From Streptococcus ratti FA-1 = DSM 20564 (lineage in GTDB: Bacteria; Bacillota; Bacilli; Lactobacillales; Streptococcaceae), in contig NZ_AJTZ01000003.1 in assembly GCF_000286075.1 (NCBI RefSeq), positions 111,995-175,994 of the forward strand: a stretch of DNA of 64,000 bases, read 5' to 3'. A program made the translations under genes and the position numbers. Below, piece by piece: positions 36,216 to 45,141 of this stretch; within the stretch, counting starts at the first letter, position 1; each line of letters starts with the position of its first letter. The notes beneath the pieces were generated by a model. It was not told the DNA's origin. It did no database searches and saw nothing but the letters and a program-made list of their open reading frames with translations.

Positions 36216-37283
36216 ATGACAGATTTATTTGATAAAATCAAAACCGTCACTGAATTAGACGGTATTGCCGGTTATGAAAATACGGTTCGCGATTTTCTGC
36301 GTTCTAAAATAACACCTTTAACAGATGAAATCCAAACAGACGGGCTGGGCGGCCTTTTTGGCATCAAACACAGTTCTGCTGAAAAGGCACCTCGAGTTAT
36401 GGTCGCAGCCCATATGGATGAGGTTGGCTTTATGGTCAGTCAGATCAAAGAAGACGGTACGCTGCGCGCTCTGGCTATCGGCGGCTGGAATCCTTTGGTT
36501 ATCAGCTCCCAGCGTTTTACCCTTTATACTCGGGACAATCAGGCCATCCCCCTTATTTCTGGCTCTGTGCCGCCGCATTTTCTGCGTCACAGCAACGGCT
36601 CTCCTTCACTGCCAAAAGTTGAAGATATTGTCTTTGACGGAGGCTTTGCTGATAAGGCAGAAGCTGAGTGTTACGGTATTTCTCCAGGCGATATTATCGT
36701 GCCGCAGACAAAAGCTGTTTTAACAGCCAATCAAAAAAATGTTATCTCTAAGGCTTGGGACAACCGCTATGGAATTCTTATGGTAACAGAATTATTAGAA
36801 AGCCTCAAAGACCAACAGATAGACAGCACTCTCATTGCCGGCGCCAATGTTCAAGAGGAAGTAGGCCTGCGCGGAGCTCACGCTTCAACAACTCAATTTG
36901 ATCCAGAACTCTTCTTTGCAGTTGATTGTTCGCCTGCCGGCGATGTTTACGGCGATCAGGGAAACATCGGACAAGGAACCCTGATTCGCTTCTACGATCC
37001 GGGACACTTGATGCTTAAAAATATGCGGGATTTTCTGCTGACAACAGCAGAAGAAGTTGGCATTAAGTACCAATACTATGCTGCCAAAGGCGGAACAGAT
37101 GCCGGTGCAGCTCATCTTCAAAACAACGGAATCCCTTCTACAACTATCGGTGTCTGCGCCCGATATATTCACTCACATCAAACACTTTATTCTTTGGATG
37201 ATTTTCTGCAGGCGCAAAATTTCCTCCAAGCTATTATAAGAAAACTTGACCGCTCAACGGTTGAGCTTATTAAAAATTACTAG
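36216..37283 (+). CDS. pepA: glutamyl aminopeptidase (M42 family)
   Basis: This 355-residue cytoplasmic metallo-aminopeptidase removes N-terminal Glu/Asp from peptides. It shows the M42 pattern: AAHMDEVGFMV (His/Asp metal ligands), SKAWDNRYG, ANVQEEVGLRGA (catalytic Glu pair), FFAVDCSPAGD and the late ligand region RYIHSHQTLYS. AGAGG lies upstream of the ATG. It is divergent from the DUF4651 gene and precedes proC on the same strand. Confidence 0.95.
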   Translation: MTDLFDKIKTVTELDGIAGYENTVRDFLRSKITPLTDEIQTDGLGGLFGIKHSSAEKAPRVMVAAHMDEVGFMVSQIKEDGTLRALAIGGWNPLVISSQRFTLYTRDNQAIPLISGSVPPHFLRHSNGSPSLPKVEDIVFDGGFADKAEAECYGISPGDIIVPQTKAVLTANQKNVISKAWDNRYGILMVTELLESLKDQQIDSTLIAGANVQEEVGLRGAHASTTQFDPELFFAVDCSPAGDVYGDQGNIGQGTLIRFYDPGHLMLKNMRDFLLTTAEEVGIKYQYYAAKGGTDAGAAHLQNNGIPSTTIGVCARYIHSHQTLYSLDDFLQAQNFLQAIIRKLDRSTVELIKNY

Positions 37284-37374
37284 AAAGGACGAGATAGAAC
37301 AAGTGCTTTATGTTCTCAGCTGAGTTAATCAATAACAGTCTCATTAGCACCTTGCATCTCTCAAATCTCTCATT

Positions 37375-38145
37375 ATGATTATTGGATTTATCGGCGTTGG
37401 AAAAATGGCCAGCGCCATCATTACTGGACTAAAAAAAACAGAATTCAAAGTAATCATCTCAGACAGCAATCCCGACAAAAGCAGGAAAAAGGCCGAAGCA
37501 TTGGATGTTGATTTTGCAGCCTCTCAGCAAGATCTTATTGACAAAGCTGACCTTATTGTTTTAGGCCTTAAGCCACAGGTTCTGCCTCTTGTTCTAACAA
37601 ATTTGGATATTAACAAGCCTATTCTTTCAATGGCTGCCGGAACAAGCTTGAGCCGTTTAGCTGAACTAACTCAGGCAGGCCTGCCTATTATCCGTATTAT
37701 GCCTAATCTCAATGCAGAGCTGCTTCAGAGCACTACTGCTATTTGCCGAAATAATACGGTCTCTGATCAACTCTTTGAAACAGCCAAACAAATTACTAAC
37801 TCATTCGGCACAACCTTTGAAATTGCTGAAAAAGACTTCGATACTTTTACTGCTCTGGCAGGCTCCAGCCCCGCCTATATTGCCCTTTTTATTGAAGCTC
37901 TGGCTAAGGCCGGTTTAAAATATGGTTTTTCTAAAGATTTGGCTCTTGATATTGTCAGTCAAACGGTACTGGCTACCAGCCAGAATCTGCTCTCAAACAG
38001 CATCAGGCCCAACGATTTTATTGACAAGGTTTCAAGCCCAGGCGGTACAACCATCGCAGGGCTCTTAGATCTGGAAAAAACCGGTTTTACTGCCAGTACT
38101 GTCTCAGCTATTGATACAACTATCGAAAAAGCTAAAAACATGTAA
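37375..38145 (+). CDS. proC: pyrroline-5-carboxylate reductase
   Basis: The 256-residue enzyme makes proline from pyrroline-5-carboxylate using NAD(P)H. It has an N-terminal Rossmann motif (IGFIGVGKMASAIITGL) and the C-terminal signature region GSSPAYIALFIEALAKAGLKYG and DKVSSPGGTTIAGL. Length is typical. It follows pepA by 91 bp and ends in its own terminator. Confidence 0.96.
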   Translation: MIIGFIGVGKMASAIITGLKKTEFKVIISDSNPDKSRKKAEALDVDFAASQQDLIDKADLIVLGLKPQVLPLVLTNLDINKPILSMAAGTSLSRLAELTQAGLPIIRIMPNLNAELLQSTTAICRNNTVSDQLFETAKQITNSFGTTFEIAEKDFDTFTALAGSSPAYIALFIEALAKAGLKYGFSKDLALDIVSQTVLATSQNLLSNSIRPNDFIDKVSSPGGTTIAGLLDLEKTGFTASTVSAIDTTIEKAKNM

Positions 38146-38150
38146 AAGAA

Positions 38151-38188
38151 AAATGCTCGTAAAGCTACTTATACTTTGCGAGCATTTT
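38151..38188 (+). terminator. proC terminator
   Basis: AAATGCTCGTAAAG (38151-38164) pairs with CTTTGCGAGCATTT (38174-38187), one mismatch, followed by T-rich sequence. Confidence 0.85.
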
Positions 38189-38260
38189 ATTTTTAAATGA
38201 TAATTGAAAATCTGTAAACGAGCCATTTCCCCCAGCAAAGAAAAAACAAAAGCTTCAAAC

Positions 38261-38938
38261 TTACTGACTCATCATATTCGTCACAAGTATGGCAACAAAC
38301 CCTAAGGCATTGTTAAGACCGTGTATCCAAATACTGTACTCCAGATGCTTAAATCTGTAGCAAACAATAGCTAAAACAGCTCCCATACCAACATACAAGA
38401 CAAAGCTGCCAATATCGCTGGGCCCGTGGAGCAGGCCGAAAAGCAGAGCGCCAAGAGCAAATCCCAAACCTTCAAACCGCTTTGAAAATAATTTAGGAAT
38501 AAGACCTCTAAAAATAATTTCTTCCGTTAGAGGAGCTACAATAACAATAAAGATGAACATAAGCAAAAGCGAGGAATTTTCAAAGAGCTGATCAATCGTT
38601 GCCTGATTGTTCGTAGTCGTCTTACCTTCTATCGTTAAAATAATGCCGCCGATAAGCTTGACAATAAATAATGCTATAAATCCCAGCGAAACCACCGCAA
38701 AAGTTTTCCAGCTCAGCCAGTGCTTGATTCCAGAACTAAGCAGTTCTTTGCGTCTAGCCAACACATAAAAACCAGCAATCACAAGGACTTGCATAATAAC
38801 AATCGTTAATGTTTGCCACACATTAAGAACTGAGCTCTCCTTTTTCCAAATTATCATTACTAAATCAGGTACCTGACTCACAACAAATAAACCAGCAATA
38901 GCGACTGCAGCCGCTGCTTTTTTTAAAATTCCTTTCAT
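38261..38938 (-). CDS. CPBP-family intramembrane metalloprotease
   Basis: A 225-residue polytopic membrane protein with the CPBP (Abi/CAAX-like) motifs: EEIIFRG (Glu-Glu...Arg), FGLLHG (His) and IWIHGLNNALG (His, Asn). Such proteins cleave membrane substrates or in lactic acid bacteria give bacteriocin self-protection. Here there is no bacteriocin gene beside it, so the role is open. It is transcribed alone, convergent with proC. Confidence 0.88.
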   Translation of the reverse strand: MKGILKKAAAAVAIAGLFVVSQVPDLVMIIWKKESSVLNVWQTLTIVIMQVLVIAGFYVLARRKELLSSGIKHWLSWKTFAVVSLGFIALFIVKLIGGIILTIEGKTTTNNQATIDQLFENSSLLLMFIFIVIVAPLTEEIIFRGLIPKLFSKRFEGLGFALGALLFGLLHGPSDIGSFVLYVGMGAVLAIVCYRFKHLEYSIWIHGLNNALGFVAILVTNMMSQ

Positions 38939-39081
38939 ATCTCTCCTTTGACTAATAAATATTTTTCCATAATTTTACAGAAGGTTAACCTTATAATTCC
39001 TGCCCAGTAAAATGAAAAACCAGCTGCTCAAGTGATTATTGCAAATCTTTTTCGCATACATAACTGAGCTTTGATTTAACA

Positions 39082-39115
39082 AAAAAGTTGATAGGTAAAT
39101 ATCTATCAGCTTTTT
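39082..39115 (-). terminator. ackA terminator
   Basis: AAAAAGTTGATAG (39082-39094) and CTATCAGCTTTTT (39103-39115) form a stem with an 8-nt loop, with T residues on the minus strand. Confidence 0.85.
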
Positions 39116-39140
39116 CGGTCTTATCATAAAATGTGATAAC

Positions 39141-40340
39141 TTATTTAACTTTCAGACGCTCAACATCACGCGCAATGACAAGCTCTTCATCGGTCGGGAT
39201 AACCAGCACTTTGACCTTAGCATCATCCGACGATACCACACCATAGGCTGGGCGCACTTCATTCCTTTCAGCAACAATATCCGCACCAATCCATGAAAAG
39301 TGCTTGATAATTTCTTCTCGAATATGAGCATCATTTTCACCAATACCTGCTGTGAAGACAATAGCATCAACACCATTCATTACTGCTGCGTAGGCACCGA
39401 TATGTTTAACAATACGGTCAACAAACATAGCATAAGCCAAGGATGCATCCTTATCACCATTTTTTGTTGCTGTCTCAATCTCACGCATATCATTAGACAA
39501 TCCTGAGATACCAAGCAGACCAGACTCATGATTGAAAATACGGCGAATATCTTCTGGCGTTTTGAAATCATCTGTGTTATCCATCAGATAAGGAATAATC
39601 GCAGGATCCAAATCCCCCGTACGCGTTCCCATCATAACACCGCCCAGCGGAGTGAATCCCATGGAAGTATCCACCGATTTTCCGCTGTCAACCGCTGTGA
39701 GAGAAACACCGTTTCCCATATGAGCCGTAATAAGTTTAAGCTCTGCAATAGGCTTACCTAAAACTTTAGCCGCTTCATGAGCAACATAATAGTGGCTGGT
39801 ACCATGAGCCCCATATTTACGGATTTTATTTTCTGTAAAGTATTTATTTGGCAATGGGTAGCGGTAAGCAACCTCCGGCATTGTTGTGTGGAAAGCTGTA
39901 TCAAACACCACAACACTGGTAATGTCTGGAAGAATTTCTTTAAATGCTCGTATTCCTGCAGCATTAGCCTTGTTATGCAGGGGTGCCAAAAGGGCTAGCT
40001 CTTCAACTTTTTCAATGACCTCTTCACTGTCCACCAGAACAGACTCATTAAAATAAGTTCCGCCTGCAACCACACGGTGCCCTACACCTGTAATTTCATC
40101 ATAAGATTTGATAATTCCTAGATGAATTAAATCGTCCAAGAGAATCTTTACAGCAGCCGTATGATCTTTAATCGCCAAAGTTTCAGAAACATTTTGGTCA
40201 TCAAATTTTACCGTTGAAATGGCGTCTTCCTTACCAATACGCTCTATTAAGCCCTTTGCTAATACTTTTTCTTCAGGCATTTGATAAAGCTGCCATTTCA
40301 AACTTGAAGAACCTGCATTAATAGAAATTGTTTTTGACAT
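39141..40340 (-). CDS. ackA: acetate kinase
   Basis: The 399-residue enzyme interconverts acetyl phosphate and acetate with ATP. It shows [36 protein letters not shown] and [19 protein letters not shown], all typical. The start at 40340 has GGGG upstream; five extra upstream codons lack support. In S. mutans this gene is the last member of the comY operon (comYI); here it follows the methyltransferase gene by 59 bp, so read-through from comG is plausible besides its own promoter. Confidence 0.97.
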   Translation of the reverse strand: MSKTISINAGSSSLKWQLYQMPEEKVLAKGLIERIGKEDAISTVKFDDQNVSETLAIKDHTAAVKILLDDLIHLGIIKSYDEITGVGHRVVAGGTYFNESVLVDSEEVIEKVEELALLAPLHNKANAAGIRAFKEILPDITSVVVFDTAFHTTMPEVAYRYPLPNKYFTENKIRKYGAHGTSHYYVAHEAAKVLGKPIAELKLITAHMGNGVSLTAVDSGKSVDTSMGFTPLGGVMMGTRTGDLDPAIIPYLMDNTDDFKTPEDIRRIFNHESGLLGISGLSNDMREIETATKNGDKDASLAYAMFVDRIVKHIGAYAAVMNGVDAIVFTAGIGENDAHIREEIIKHFSWIGADIVAERNEVRPAYGVVSSDDAKVKVLVIPTDEELVIARDVERLKVK

Positions 40341-40399
40341 AAGATACCCCTTCATGAAATCGTTTACGATAATATAAGATTATTATAGCAGATTATCAT

Positions 40400-41353
40400 T
40401 TAAATGACATTATCTTCCTTCCATTTTTTAAAATTTTTCATGAAACTTCGTAAAATATCAGGATTCTGTAAATCCGTCAGCGGGTAAACAAAGGTCTCGC
40501 AATCTTGTGTTTCCTGCTTCTTTAAGATAAAAATAGATTTCATATTATTTTTATGACTAAAAACTTTCTCCGGTAAAGAGATAACCGATAAAACAGCAGC
40601 TTTTTCCTGCAACCACGCCTTTAATAAAGGGCTCTGTTCGCTGGTCAGCAAGTCGACAGGTGCTAGAAAAATAGCCAGTCCATTTTTCTTTAAATACTTA
40701 AACGACTGCTCCATTAAAAGATGGTGAGCATAGGTGTGACCTTCTGCCGCTGCAACTTCGTAGCGTTTAGCAATGTCATTGTTAGGATAAAAACCAACAG
40801 GCAGATCACTGATAATAACATCACTTTCCTTTAAAATTTGCGGCCGCACAGCATCTTCTTGAATAAAATGAACAGGAGAATCTAAGACATCTGCAACACT
40901 TGCGGATAAATCAATCAAAAGGTCATCCACCTCAATACCCATATAGTCTAGCTCTTTCGAACTATTATTAACCAGCGTTTCAGCGAGATTTCCTGTTCCT
41001 GAACCAATTTCAAGAACATCTAACTGATCACTGTCAGTCAATTCTTCCAGTAAATAAAGAAGTATAAAGCCGATACTGTCTGGAGTAAACTGATGGTTTG
41101 CTTGCAGCTGAGAGTCTTGAGCTGCCTTAATAAACAGAAATTGAAAGGTTCTGCGCCACTCTTCTTTACTGAGATTCAGCTGCCGTAACTGATAATTGTT
41201 CTGTCTAATCATGTCATCGGCTCCGTCGGCTCCCAGATAATAAGCATTTTGCTCAATTAAAGCATCGTAAAGATTTGTCTGAATTTTCGCTTCCAGTTGC
41301 TGACAATTATCTAATAGTAAATTGTAGGCTGTTTCTATTTTTTCAAAATCCAT
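40400..41353 (-). CDS. comYH: class I SAM-dependent methyltransferase (YtxK/ComYH type)
   Basis: The 317-residue protein has the SAM-binding motif DVLEIGSGTGNLAETL and an N6-adenine methyltransferase-like catalytic loop, DLPVGFYP, in place of NPPY. Streptococcal relatives always follow comGG, and in S. mutans this position is comYH, which affects transformation. Its substrate is unknown. The ATG at 41353 has GGAGG upstream. The gene starts 48 nt after the comGG stop. Confidence 0.85.
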   Translation of the reverse strand: MDFEKIETAYNLLLDNCQQLEAKIQTNLYDALIEQNAYYLGADGADDMIRQNNYQLRQLNLSKEEWRRTFQFLFIKAAQDSQLQANHQFTPDSIGFILLYLLEELTDSDQLDVLEIGSGTGNLAETLVNNSSKELDYMGIEVDDLLIDLSASVADVLDSPVHFIQEDAVRPQILKESDVIISDLPVGFYPNNDIAKRYEVAAAEGHTYAHHLLMEQSFKYLKKNGLAIFLAPVDLLTSEQSPLLKAWLQEKAAVLSVISLPEKVFSHKNNMKSIFILKKQETQDCETFVYPLTDLQNPDILRSFMKNFKKWKEDNVI

Positions 41354-41401
41354 AATTTCCTCCAGCACCTATCATATCAAAAATAGATGGAACTGGCAAA
41401 A

Positions 41402-41800
41402 TCAATTATGTGTTTGAGAACGTCTCTTTTCCCTTGATTCTTCAGGGGGTGTTTTCTCTTTTTCAAGCTTCCTTTCAGCCAACTTTTCCTTTGTCTTAGC
41501 ACTCTCTTTTTTAAAGTGATAGCGGTAAGACTGACCGCTTTTCAAATGTACTTCAATCAGAATCTTCTGATTCTCCTTCTGATAAATTGAACTGCCATAA
41601 TTAAAAGTAAACTGCCCACTGTTCTCTTTGGCTAAATCCTGAGTCAATTCTGCTATAAGGTAAGCCTGACTGGCTGATAATTGTAACTGATTCTGCCTTT
41701 GCGTCACAAGAACACGGTTAAGATAAAACTGCAATAAAAGGCTAAATATTGCTGCCATTAACAAGGCATATAAAAGAACACCTGCCTTAACTTTTTTCAT
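41402..41800 (-). CDS. comGG: competence pseudopilus protein ComGG
   Basis: A small protein of about 132 residues with an N-terminal hydrophobic segment (KKVKAGVLLYALLMAAIFSLLL) and a very charged Lys/Glu-rich tail. Unlike the other pilins it lacks a clean prepilin cleavage motif, as usual for ComGG. It overlaps comGF by 14 nt. It is a minor pseudopilin of the DNA-uptake pilus. Confidence 0.85.
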   Translation of the reverse strand: MKKVKAGVLLYALLMAAIFSLLLQFYLNRVLVTQRQNQLQLSASQAYLIAELTQDLAKENSGQFTFNYGSSIYQKENQKILIEVHLKSGQSYRYHFKKESAKTKEKLAERKLEKEKTPPEESREKRRSQTHN

Positions 41801-42221
41801 CAAATGCATAGACAAAAGTCCTTTCTAATCCATCATCAAAAGTAATATCTAGCCTCACAATTTCTCCGGATTGATTAAAATAAGCTGTCTTAACCCCTGT
41901 CAACATAGGCTGATAACCACGCCCGTCAGCATTTGTCTTCCTAAAGTCTGTCGCTTTAGACTTGCCAAAAGCCAAATTCTGTCCTTCTTTACTGACATAA
42001 AGTTTATGGCTATCTAATTTCTGCAGACTTGTCCCCTCAAGTTCTGAACGAAATTGCTGGCAAAAGAGCAGCCATTTATCTTTTTGATTATTTGACAAAT
42101 AGTGAATATTACTGCTAATCACTTTAGTTAAGCCACTGTAAACTGAAACACTGCCGGCAATGACAAGCAGGGCAACCAGACACTCCAGAAGTGTAAAAGC
42201 TCTTAATTTATTCTTTAACAA
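41787..42221 (-). CDS. comGF: competence type IV pilus minor pilin ComGF
   Basis: The 144-residue protein starts MLKNKLRAFTLLECLVALLVIAGS, a type IV prepilin signal with cleavage expected before F and Glu at mature position 5. The C-terminal part (DITFDDGLERTFVY) fits ComGF. It overlaps comGE and comGG by 14 nt each, indicating coupled translation. Confidence 0.9.
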   Translation of the reverse strand: MLKNKLRAFTLLECLVALLVIAGSVSVYSGLTKVISSNIHYLSNNQKDKWLLFCQQFRSELEGTSLQKLDSHKLYVSKEGQNLAFGKSKATDFRKTNADGRGYQPMLTGVKTAYFNQSGEIVRLDITFDDGLERTFVYAFDEKS

Positions 42222-42501
42222 GACTTATGACCTCCCTTTGCTCGTGGTAAACGGCGATTGAAGTTTCATCTCTGATAACCCTCACACTGATACCATTGAG
42301 GCTCAGCTTATCTTGTTTCGTTTGAACAGCCATTATCGCTGCGTTCATCACTTCTTGTCTTTGCAAATTGTCGGCTGCCCTTTTTTGATCATGATTAATC
42401 TGCTGAAGAATTAAAGATGTGATTGTTACTAAAAGACCTAGAGCAATTAGGCTTTCAAGAAGAATATAAGCTTTAATTTTCTGTCTTTTTATATTGACCA
42501 C
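42208..42501 (-). CDS. comGE: competence type IV pilus minor pilin ComGE
   Basis: The 97-residue protein begins MVNIKRQKIKAYILLESLIALGLLV, a prepilin-like leader and helix with the conserved Glu. Size and position between comGD and comGF identify it. It overlaps comGD by 29 nt. Confidence 0.9.
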   Translation of the reverse strand: MVNIKRQKIKAYILLESLIALGLLVTITSLILQQINHDQKRAADNLQRQEVMNAAIMAVQTKQDKLSLNGISVRVIRDETSIAVYHEQREVISLVKE

Positions 42502-42880
42502 TCCCTATGTATAATTGATAAGTTACTGTCTTTTTTGGAGTCTGGAAACTAAGTTTAGCTAGCGACGAGTTCCCGCCTGCTTGATCAAAATGCAGCGTCA
42601 TGTCTTTTCCTAATTTAATATGCTCAGGAACATCAAGCGTCTCAAGGCCATTAGAAATTTTTCCTTTATCTAAAGTCAGAGTCATTTCCTGTTTAGATAG
42701 AGCACTGAACTTCTGTGTGTCACGATAAAGATGCTCAAATGACAGAAAAAAGAGCTGCTCTTCTACACTGGCAAAGGTCTGCTCAATTCCCCCAGACAGA
42801 CTCAGAATTAAAAAAGCTGTAATGGCTAGAGTTATTAGGCTCTCCAAAAGAGTAAAAGCTTTAACTTTAATTCGCCACAT
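42473..42880 (-). CDS. comGD: competence type IV pilus minor pilin ComGD
   Basis: A protein of about 135 residues from the ATG at 42880 (MWRIKVKAFTLLESLITLAITAF) with a standard prepilin leader (KAFTLLES). The frame is open to 42907, but an upstream start would lengthen the leader. It overlaps the end of comGC by 14 nt. Confidence 0.9.
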   Translation of the reverse strand: MWRIKVKAFTLLESLITLAITAFLILSLSGGIEQTFASVEEQLFFLSFEHLYRDTQKFSALSKQEMTLTLDKGKISNGLETLDVPEHIKLGKDMTLHFDQAGGNSSLAKLSFQTPKKTVTYQLYIGSGQYKKTEN

Positions 42881-43181
42881 GGCGTGCCTTTTCAGGATGT
42901 TTTGCATAATAAGCCTTATAAGAATTTGCCTGTTCCTGAGTAATATTACCGCTAGCTACTAATTTTGAAAGGGTTGCCGAGTCAGTCTTATCCAATTCAT
43001 ACAGTTCAGCCTGACTTTCGACAACTTTGACAACAGCCGAATTGCCTGTATCCTTTACCTTATCTTTTTGCTTTGTTAAATTAGGTACAAACAAAAGCAG
43101 CAAAACACTGATGATTAGCAAAACGACTAGCATTTCAATCAATGTGAACCCTTTAACGGTAACTTTCTTTAATTTTTTCAT
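42867..43181 (-). CDS. comGC: competence type IV pilus major pilin ComGC
   Basis: The 104-residue major subunit of the transformation pilus has the prepilin motif VKGFTLIEMLVVLLIISVLLLL with Glu at mature position 5, then a short helical C-terminal part without Cys. It is processed by ComC peptidase, which is not in this window. The ATG overlaps the comGB stop. Confidence 0.95.
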   Translation of the reverse strand: MKKLKKVTVKGFTLIEMLVVLLIISVLLLLFVPNLTKQKDKVKDTGNSAVVKVVESQAELYELDKTDSATLSKLVASGNITQEQANSYKAYYAKHPEKARHVAN

Positions 43182-44215
43182 TACAAATTGACCTCCATAT
43201 TTTGATAAATCGGCAGCAGCATTGCCGCATAAATCATCACGATAATCACCGCTACCAGAACAAAGACAAGAGGCTGGATGAGTTGCATAGCCTTATTGAG
43301 TCTGCTAAAGAAATGTTCCCAACTCTCCTCAGCATAGATCTCAAGCTCACTGCCCAGCTTTGACTTTACCTCCCCATATTCAATCATTAGGCTAAGCTCT
43401 CTCAAAAAGAAAGGATAGTCTAAAACTTTCTGATGAAATTCCCGACCGGATATAAGTGCTATTTCCATATCCTTACCTATTTCTCTAAAGAGCTTTGATT
43501 TTTGCTTTTGCATCAAGCGAACAATCTGAGACATCTCTACTCCCTGTCCTATAAGATTACCCCATTCTCGTGCATAATAAGCTGTCAAATACAGCCGAAA
43601 ATAGCTGCCAACAAATGGTAACTGACTGCAAACTGCCACTAAGCGAATCTGGCTCATTCGTCTTGAAGAAAAATAAAGAAATCCCGTTAAAAATATGAAA
43701 AATCCGCAGACTAAGAGAAAAATAAACGGAAAATGAGAAATAAGTTCTGTCGCAAAATTTCCATTTTCAAGCTGAGGAAGCAGGTAATTTTTTAATCCTA
43801 GCATGATGAGAATAAGAAAAATGATTAAAATAACAGGATAGGTAGCTACCTCAATTAGTTTCTTTTTAACAACAATAAGGTTGCTTAAGTAGGACTCGAT
43901 CTTTAAGAGACTTTTATGAGTATTCCCATGAATTTCAGAAAGCGCCAACTGTGTAACGACATTGTCTGAAAAACCTAAGGAACTCATTATTTCCGCTAGA
44001 TTCAAGCCGTTTAGAAGCCCTTGACGCATGCTGTCTGTGTAAACCTTTGCCAGTAAGCGGCTTCGCTCTAAAAAATCTACAATTTCAGTCAGGTTGAAGC
44101 CGCTGGCAAAAAGATTATTAAATAATTGAATAACTTTCCTTTGTTTTTCACTCTTCAATTTTTTCTGTTTCGGCTTCTTCCTTAGTGATATATCCTTCTG
44201 CAAAAAGGCTGTCAA
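43181..44215 (-). CDS. comGB: competence pilus membrane assembly protein ComGB
   Basis: A GspF/PilC-like inner-membrane platform protein for pilus assembly. The conserved part begins KQRKVIQLFNNLFASGFNLTEIVDFLERSRLL; three membrane helices follow, and the second GspF repeat (LTAYYAREWGNLIGQGVEMSQIVRLM) precedes a C-terminal helix. The frame is open to 44272 inside comGA. I place the start at a TTG at 44215 with GGTGG upstream, giving 344 residues, but the ATG at 44272 is not excluded. Either choice overlaps comGA. Confidence 0.88.
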   Translation of the reverse strand: MTAFLQKDISLRKKPKQKKLKSEKQRKVIQLFNNLFASGFNLTEIVDFLERSRLLAKVYTDSMRQGLLNGLNLAEIMSSLGFSDNVVTQLALSEIHGNTHKSLLKIESYLSNLIVVKKKLIEVATYPVILIIFLILIMLGLKNYLLPQLENGNFATELISHFPFIFLLVCGFFIFLTGFLYFSSRRMSQIRLVAVCSQLPFVGSYFRLYLTAYYAREWGNLIGQGVEMSQIVRLMQKQKSKLFREIGKDMEIALISGREFHQKVLDYPFFLRELSLMIEYGEVKSKLGSELEIYAEESWEHFFSRLNKAMQLIQPLVFVLVAVIIVMIYAAMLLPIYQNMEVNL

Positions 44216-45089
44216 TTTGCTTATTCCACCTTTGAGCTGAATGTTTCTGGTAGTTTCTTTGGGCAAAATCAATTACACCTCCTCCCTTAATTAAACGTTG
44301 GTAAGCAATTCCACGCAAAGCATTTCCCAGCTCCTCTTGGCTGACACCCAATTCCAGCAGTCTGGCATAGACGCCGGGAATACTTTTAGCATGAACAGTT
44401 GAAAAGACAACCGCCCCAGTCAGACTCGCTCTAATAACCGCTCGCGCGGTCTCCTTATCTCTGATTTCCCCAATAATCAAAACGTCGGGCCGATGCCTAA
44501 GAGACAGCTTAATAAGACTGTCATAAGTCATATCAATACTTTCATTAAGCTGCAGCTGCAGCATATTGTCTTGTTTAATTTCCACGGGATCTTCAATAGT
44601 GATTACCTGCTTGCTGCTAAATTTCTCCTTAACAAGCTGGTACATAAGGGTAGTTTTCCCGCTGCCAACTGGTCCTGAAAAAAGATAAAGTCCCCTCCCC
44701 TTGATTTCCTTTAAAATGAGCTTCATACCATTAAACCAGAATTTTAAATCGTGACGGCCGTCAAATAAGAGACGAATGACCAAACTTTCGTAACCGCGGT
44801 AATCCCCGACACTTGACAGCCGTAAAGAGATGGTCTTGCCGTCATCATAATGATAATCACAAGCTCCTAGCTGGCTTCGTCTCTTCTCACCAACATTCAT
44901 TCCTGCGACAAATTTAAAATGGCTGATTAGATTTGCCATAAACTGATGTTCGTAATCATCAATAAATCTCCTTTCATCACCGATCCTCATGTAAAGCTCA
45001 TAAGCTTCCGCCCGCGGGATCATATAAATATCCTGCGCCTTTTCCTCAACTGCCTGAGCAATTATTTTTTTCCCTAAATCCTGAACCAT
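44148..45089 (-). CDS. comGA: competence pilus ATPase ComGA
   Basis: The 313-residue GspE/PilB-type ATPase powers assembly of the DNA-uptake pilus. It shows SGPVGSGKTTLMYQL (Walker A), TIEDPVEI (Asp box), RHRPDVLIIGEIRDKETARAV (Walker B) and VFSTVHAKS (His box). GGAGG precedes the ATG, and a ComX box lies 19 bp upstream, so the gene and the six genes after it are late competence genes. The operon continues to the methyltransferase and perhaps ackA. Confidence 0.96.
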   Translation of the reverse strand: MVQDLGKKIIAQAVEEKAQDIYMIPRAEAYELYMRIGDERRFIDDYEHQFMANLISHFKFVAGMNVGEKRRSQLGACDYHYDDGKTISLRLSSVGDYRGYESLVIRLLFDGRHDLKFWFNGMKLILKEIKGRGLYLFSGPVGSGKTTLMYQLVKEKFSSKQVITIEDPVEIKQDNMLQLQLNESIDMTYDSLIKLSLRHRPDVLIIGEIRDKETARAVIRASLTGAVVFSTVHAKSIPGVYARLLELGVSQEELGNALRGIAYQRLIKGGGVIDFAQRNYQKHSAQRWNKQIDSLFAEGYITKEEAETEKIEE

Positions 45090-45107
45090 AGTACCTCCTC
45101 TCTTGAT

Positions 45108-45115
45108 TATTCGAA
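45108..45115 (-). promoter_or_regulatory. ComX (sigma X) cin-box of the comG operon
   Basis: TTCGAATA on the minus strand lies in the same 15-mer (GCTTTTTCGAATAAT) as the box of ssbB. Confidence 0.9.
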
Positions 45116-45141
45116 AAAGCCCAAGGAAATTCCTTGGACTT